The notes under the pieces were generated by a model that was not told the DNA's origin, made no database searches, and worked only from the letters and a program-made list of their open reading frames with translations. This document shows positions 63,650 through 64,000 of a stretch of DNA of 64,000 bases, piece after piece. The stretch spans positions 276,947 to 340,946 of the forward strand of contig MNCI01022058.1 in assembly GCA_015680685.1 (NCBI GenBank), written 5' to 3'. How positions within the stretch are numbered: the first letter of the stretch is position 1; each line of letters begins with the position of its first letter. The translations under genes and the position numbers were made by a program. Source of the DNA: Gnetum montanum. Lineage: Eukaryota; Streptophyta; Gnetopsida; Gnetales; Gnetaceae.

Positions 63650-64000
63650 AATGGAGCACCTTTCTTTATTAGCTCAACCAATGATTTTGTGATCTTAGAG
63701 AAATTCTCTATGAATTGTCGATAGTAGCCAATGTATCCAAGAAATGATCGAACATCTTTAACGATTTCTGGTTGACGCTTTATTCCTTGGATGACCTTTA
63801 TTTTTTAGGGCCCACCTCAATCCCATCTTGAGAAATTCTATGTCCCAATAGAATGCCTTCTTAAACCATGTAATGGCTCTTTGCCAATTGAGCCATAGGT
63901 TTTTTTCCACACATCTTTTGAGTACTTACTTAAGGTGGTCTAAGGCTTGCTCAAATGTAGCACTGTAACTAGAGAAGTCATTCATAAAGACTTCCACTCC
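63650..64000 (-). pseudogene. Element C reverse transcriptase relic (runs off the window)
   Basis: Minus-strand fragments match the connection and palm: LVELIKKGAPFI-like (about 63,680), IGYYRQFIENFSKIT-like (about 63,725), VKDVRSFLGYI-like (about 63,760), LGHRISQDGIEVGP-like (about 63,820) and, at the very edge, EVFMNDFSSYSAT-like (about 63,990-63,965) with Asn for the first catalytic Asp. The rest lies beyond 64,000. Confidence 0.7.

Larger units (their letters stand above)
26646..64000 (-). mobile_element. Element C: outermost element of the nest (incomplete)
   Basis: The 3' LTR is 26,646-27,572, followed (minus-strand order reversed) by the polypurine tract, an aORF relic (about 27,810-30,640) and non-coding sequence to 30,982. 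The element is interrupted by D. It resumes at 61,354 with its 3' non-coding block, hairpin, then RNase H and reverse transcriptase relics to the window edge. Removing D (with its tatag duplication) joins 'ccatgactaaaa...gctatag' to 'ggtcaaag', matching the uninterrupted order in element B near 16,820. Integrase is almost wholly deleted between about 62,850 and 62,930. Gag and the 5' LTR lie beyond 64,000. Confidence 0.8.

Overview
This window is nuclear DNA from a plant, most likely a seed plant with a large, repeat-rich genome (the exact lineage cannot be fixed from the window). The evidence is a cytosolic-type plant tRNA-Phe(GAA) gene and a dense population of Athila/Tat-like Ty3/gypsy LTR retrotransposons primed by tRNA-Asp. 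No intact host protein-coding gene was found. About 80% of the window is LTR retrotransposon, most of it old: LTR pairs differ at very roughly 10% of positions by eye, coding frames carry many stops, and primer-binding sites show transition-type decay.

Layout. (1) 1-8,313: element A (minus, about 236-6,860), a gag-protease element with no polymerase, sits inside a plus-strand LTR (G, 6,861-7,711), which abuts a truncated minus-strand LTR (H, 7,712-8,313). (2) 8,314-15,361: the least repetitive part. It holds a possible gene relic near 9.1-9.9 kb, an array of about 87-bp degenerate tandem repeats, the tRNA-Phe gene (11,699-11,771, minus), a tRNA-like SINE candidate, an RTE-type LINE relic, and part of a decayed LTR. 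(3) 15,362-25,295: element B (minus), gag-PR-RT-RH-INT, structurally complete with a perfect 5-bp target duplication (gtatt) but with a 612-bp sequencing gap. (4) 25,296-26,645: decayed sequence ending in a primer site and gag start of another LTR-element lineage. (5) 26,646-64,000: a four-level nest. Element C (minus, runs off the right end) was hit by D (minus, 30,988-61,348, TSD tatag). D received a solo LTR (32,285-33,096, TSD ccttg) and element E (plus, 33,865-54,129, TSD gaacc/aaacc). E was hit by F (minus, 37,235-44,324, TSD tgaag/tgaaa).

One family, three architectures. All elements share TGATRAR...YTCATCA-type LTR ends, a TATAAATA promoter, an AATAAA site and a tRNA-Asp primer site. 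B and D carry gag-PR-RT-RNase H-INT. E and C also carry a long, partly coiled-coil reading frame (aORF) at the 3' side of the coding region. A and F carry only gag and protease and share the same pol deletion junction, so they look like a non-autonomous lineage moved in trans.

Most interesting signal: every element carries, in its 3' non-coding region, a bulged hairpin. Its upper stem has paired (compensatory) substitutions between copies, and element E carries two in tandem. This suggests a selected cis-acting RNA structure. Second, the first 100-200 bp of each LTR (start of U3) carries subfamily-specific arrays of short palindromes (GCGATATCGC, or a 34-bp unit with CTCTAATAATTAGAG, or CATCGATG-like) joined to an otherwise conserved LTR.
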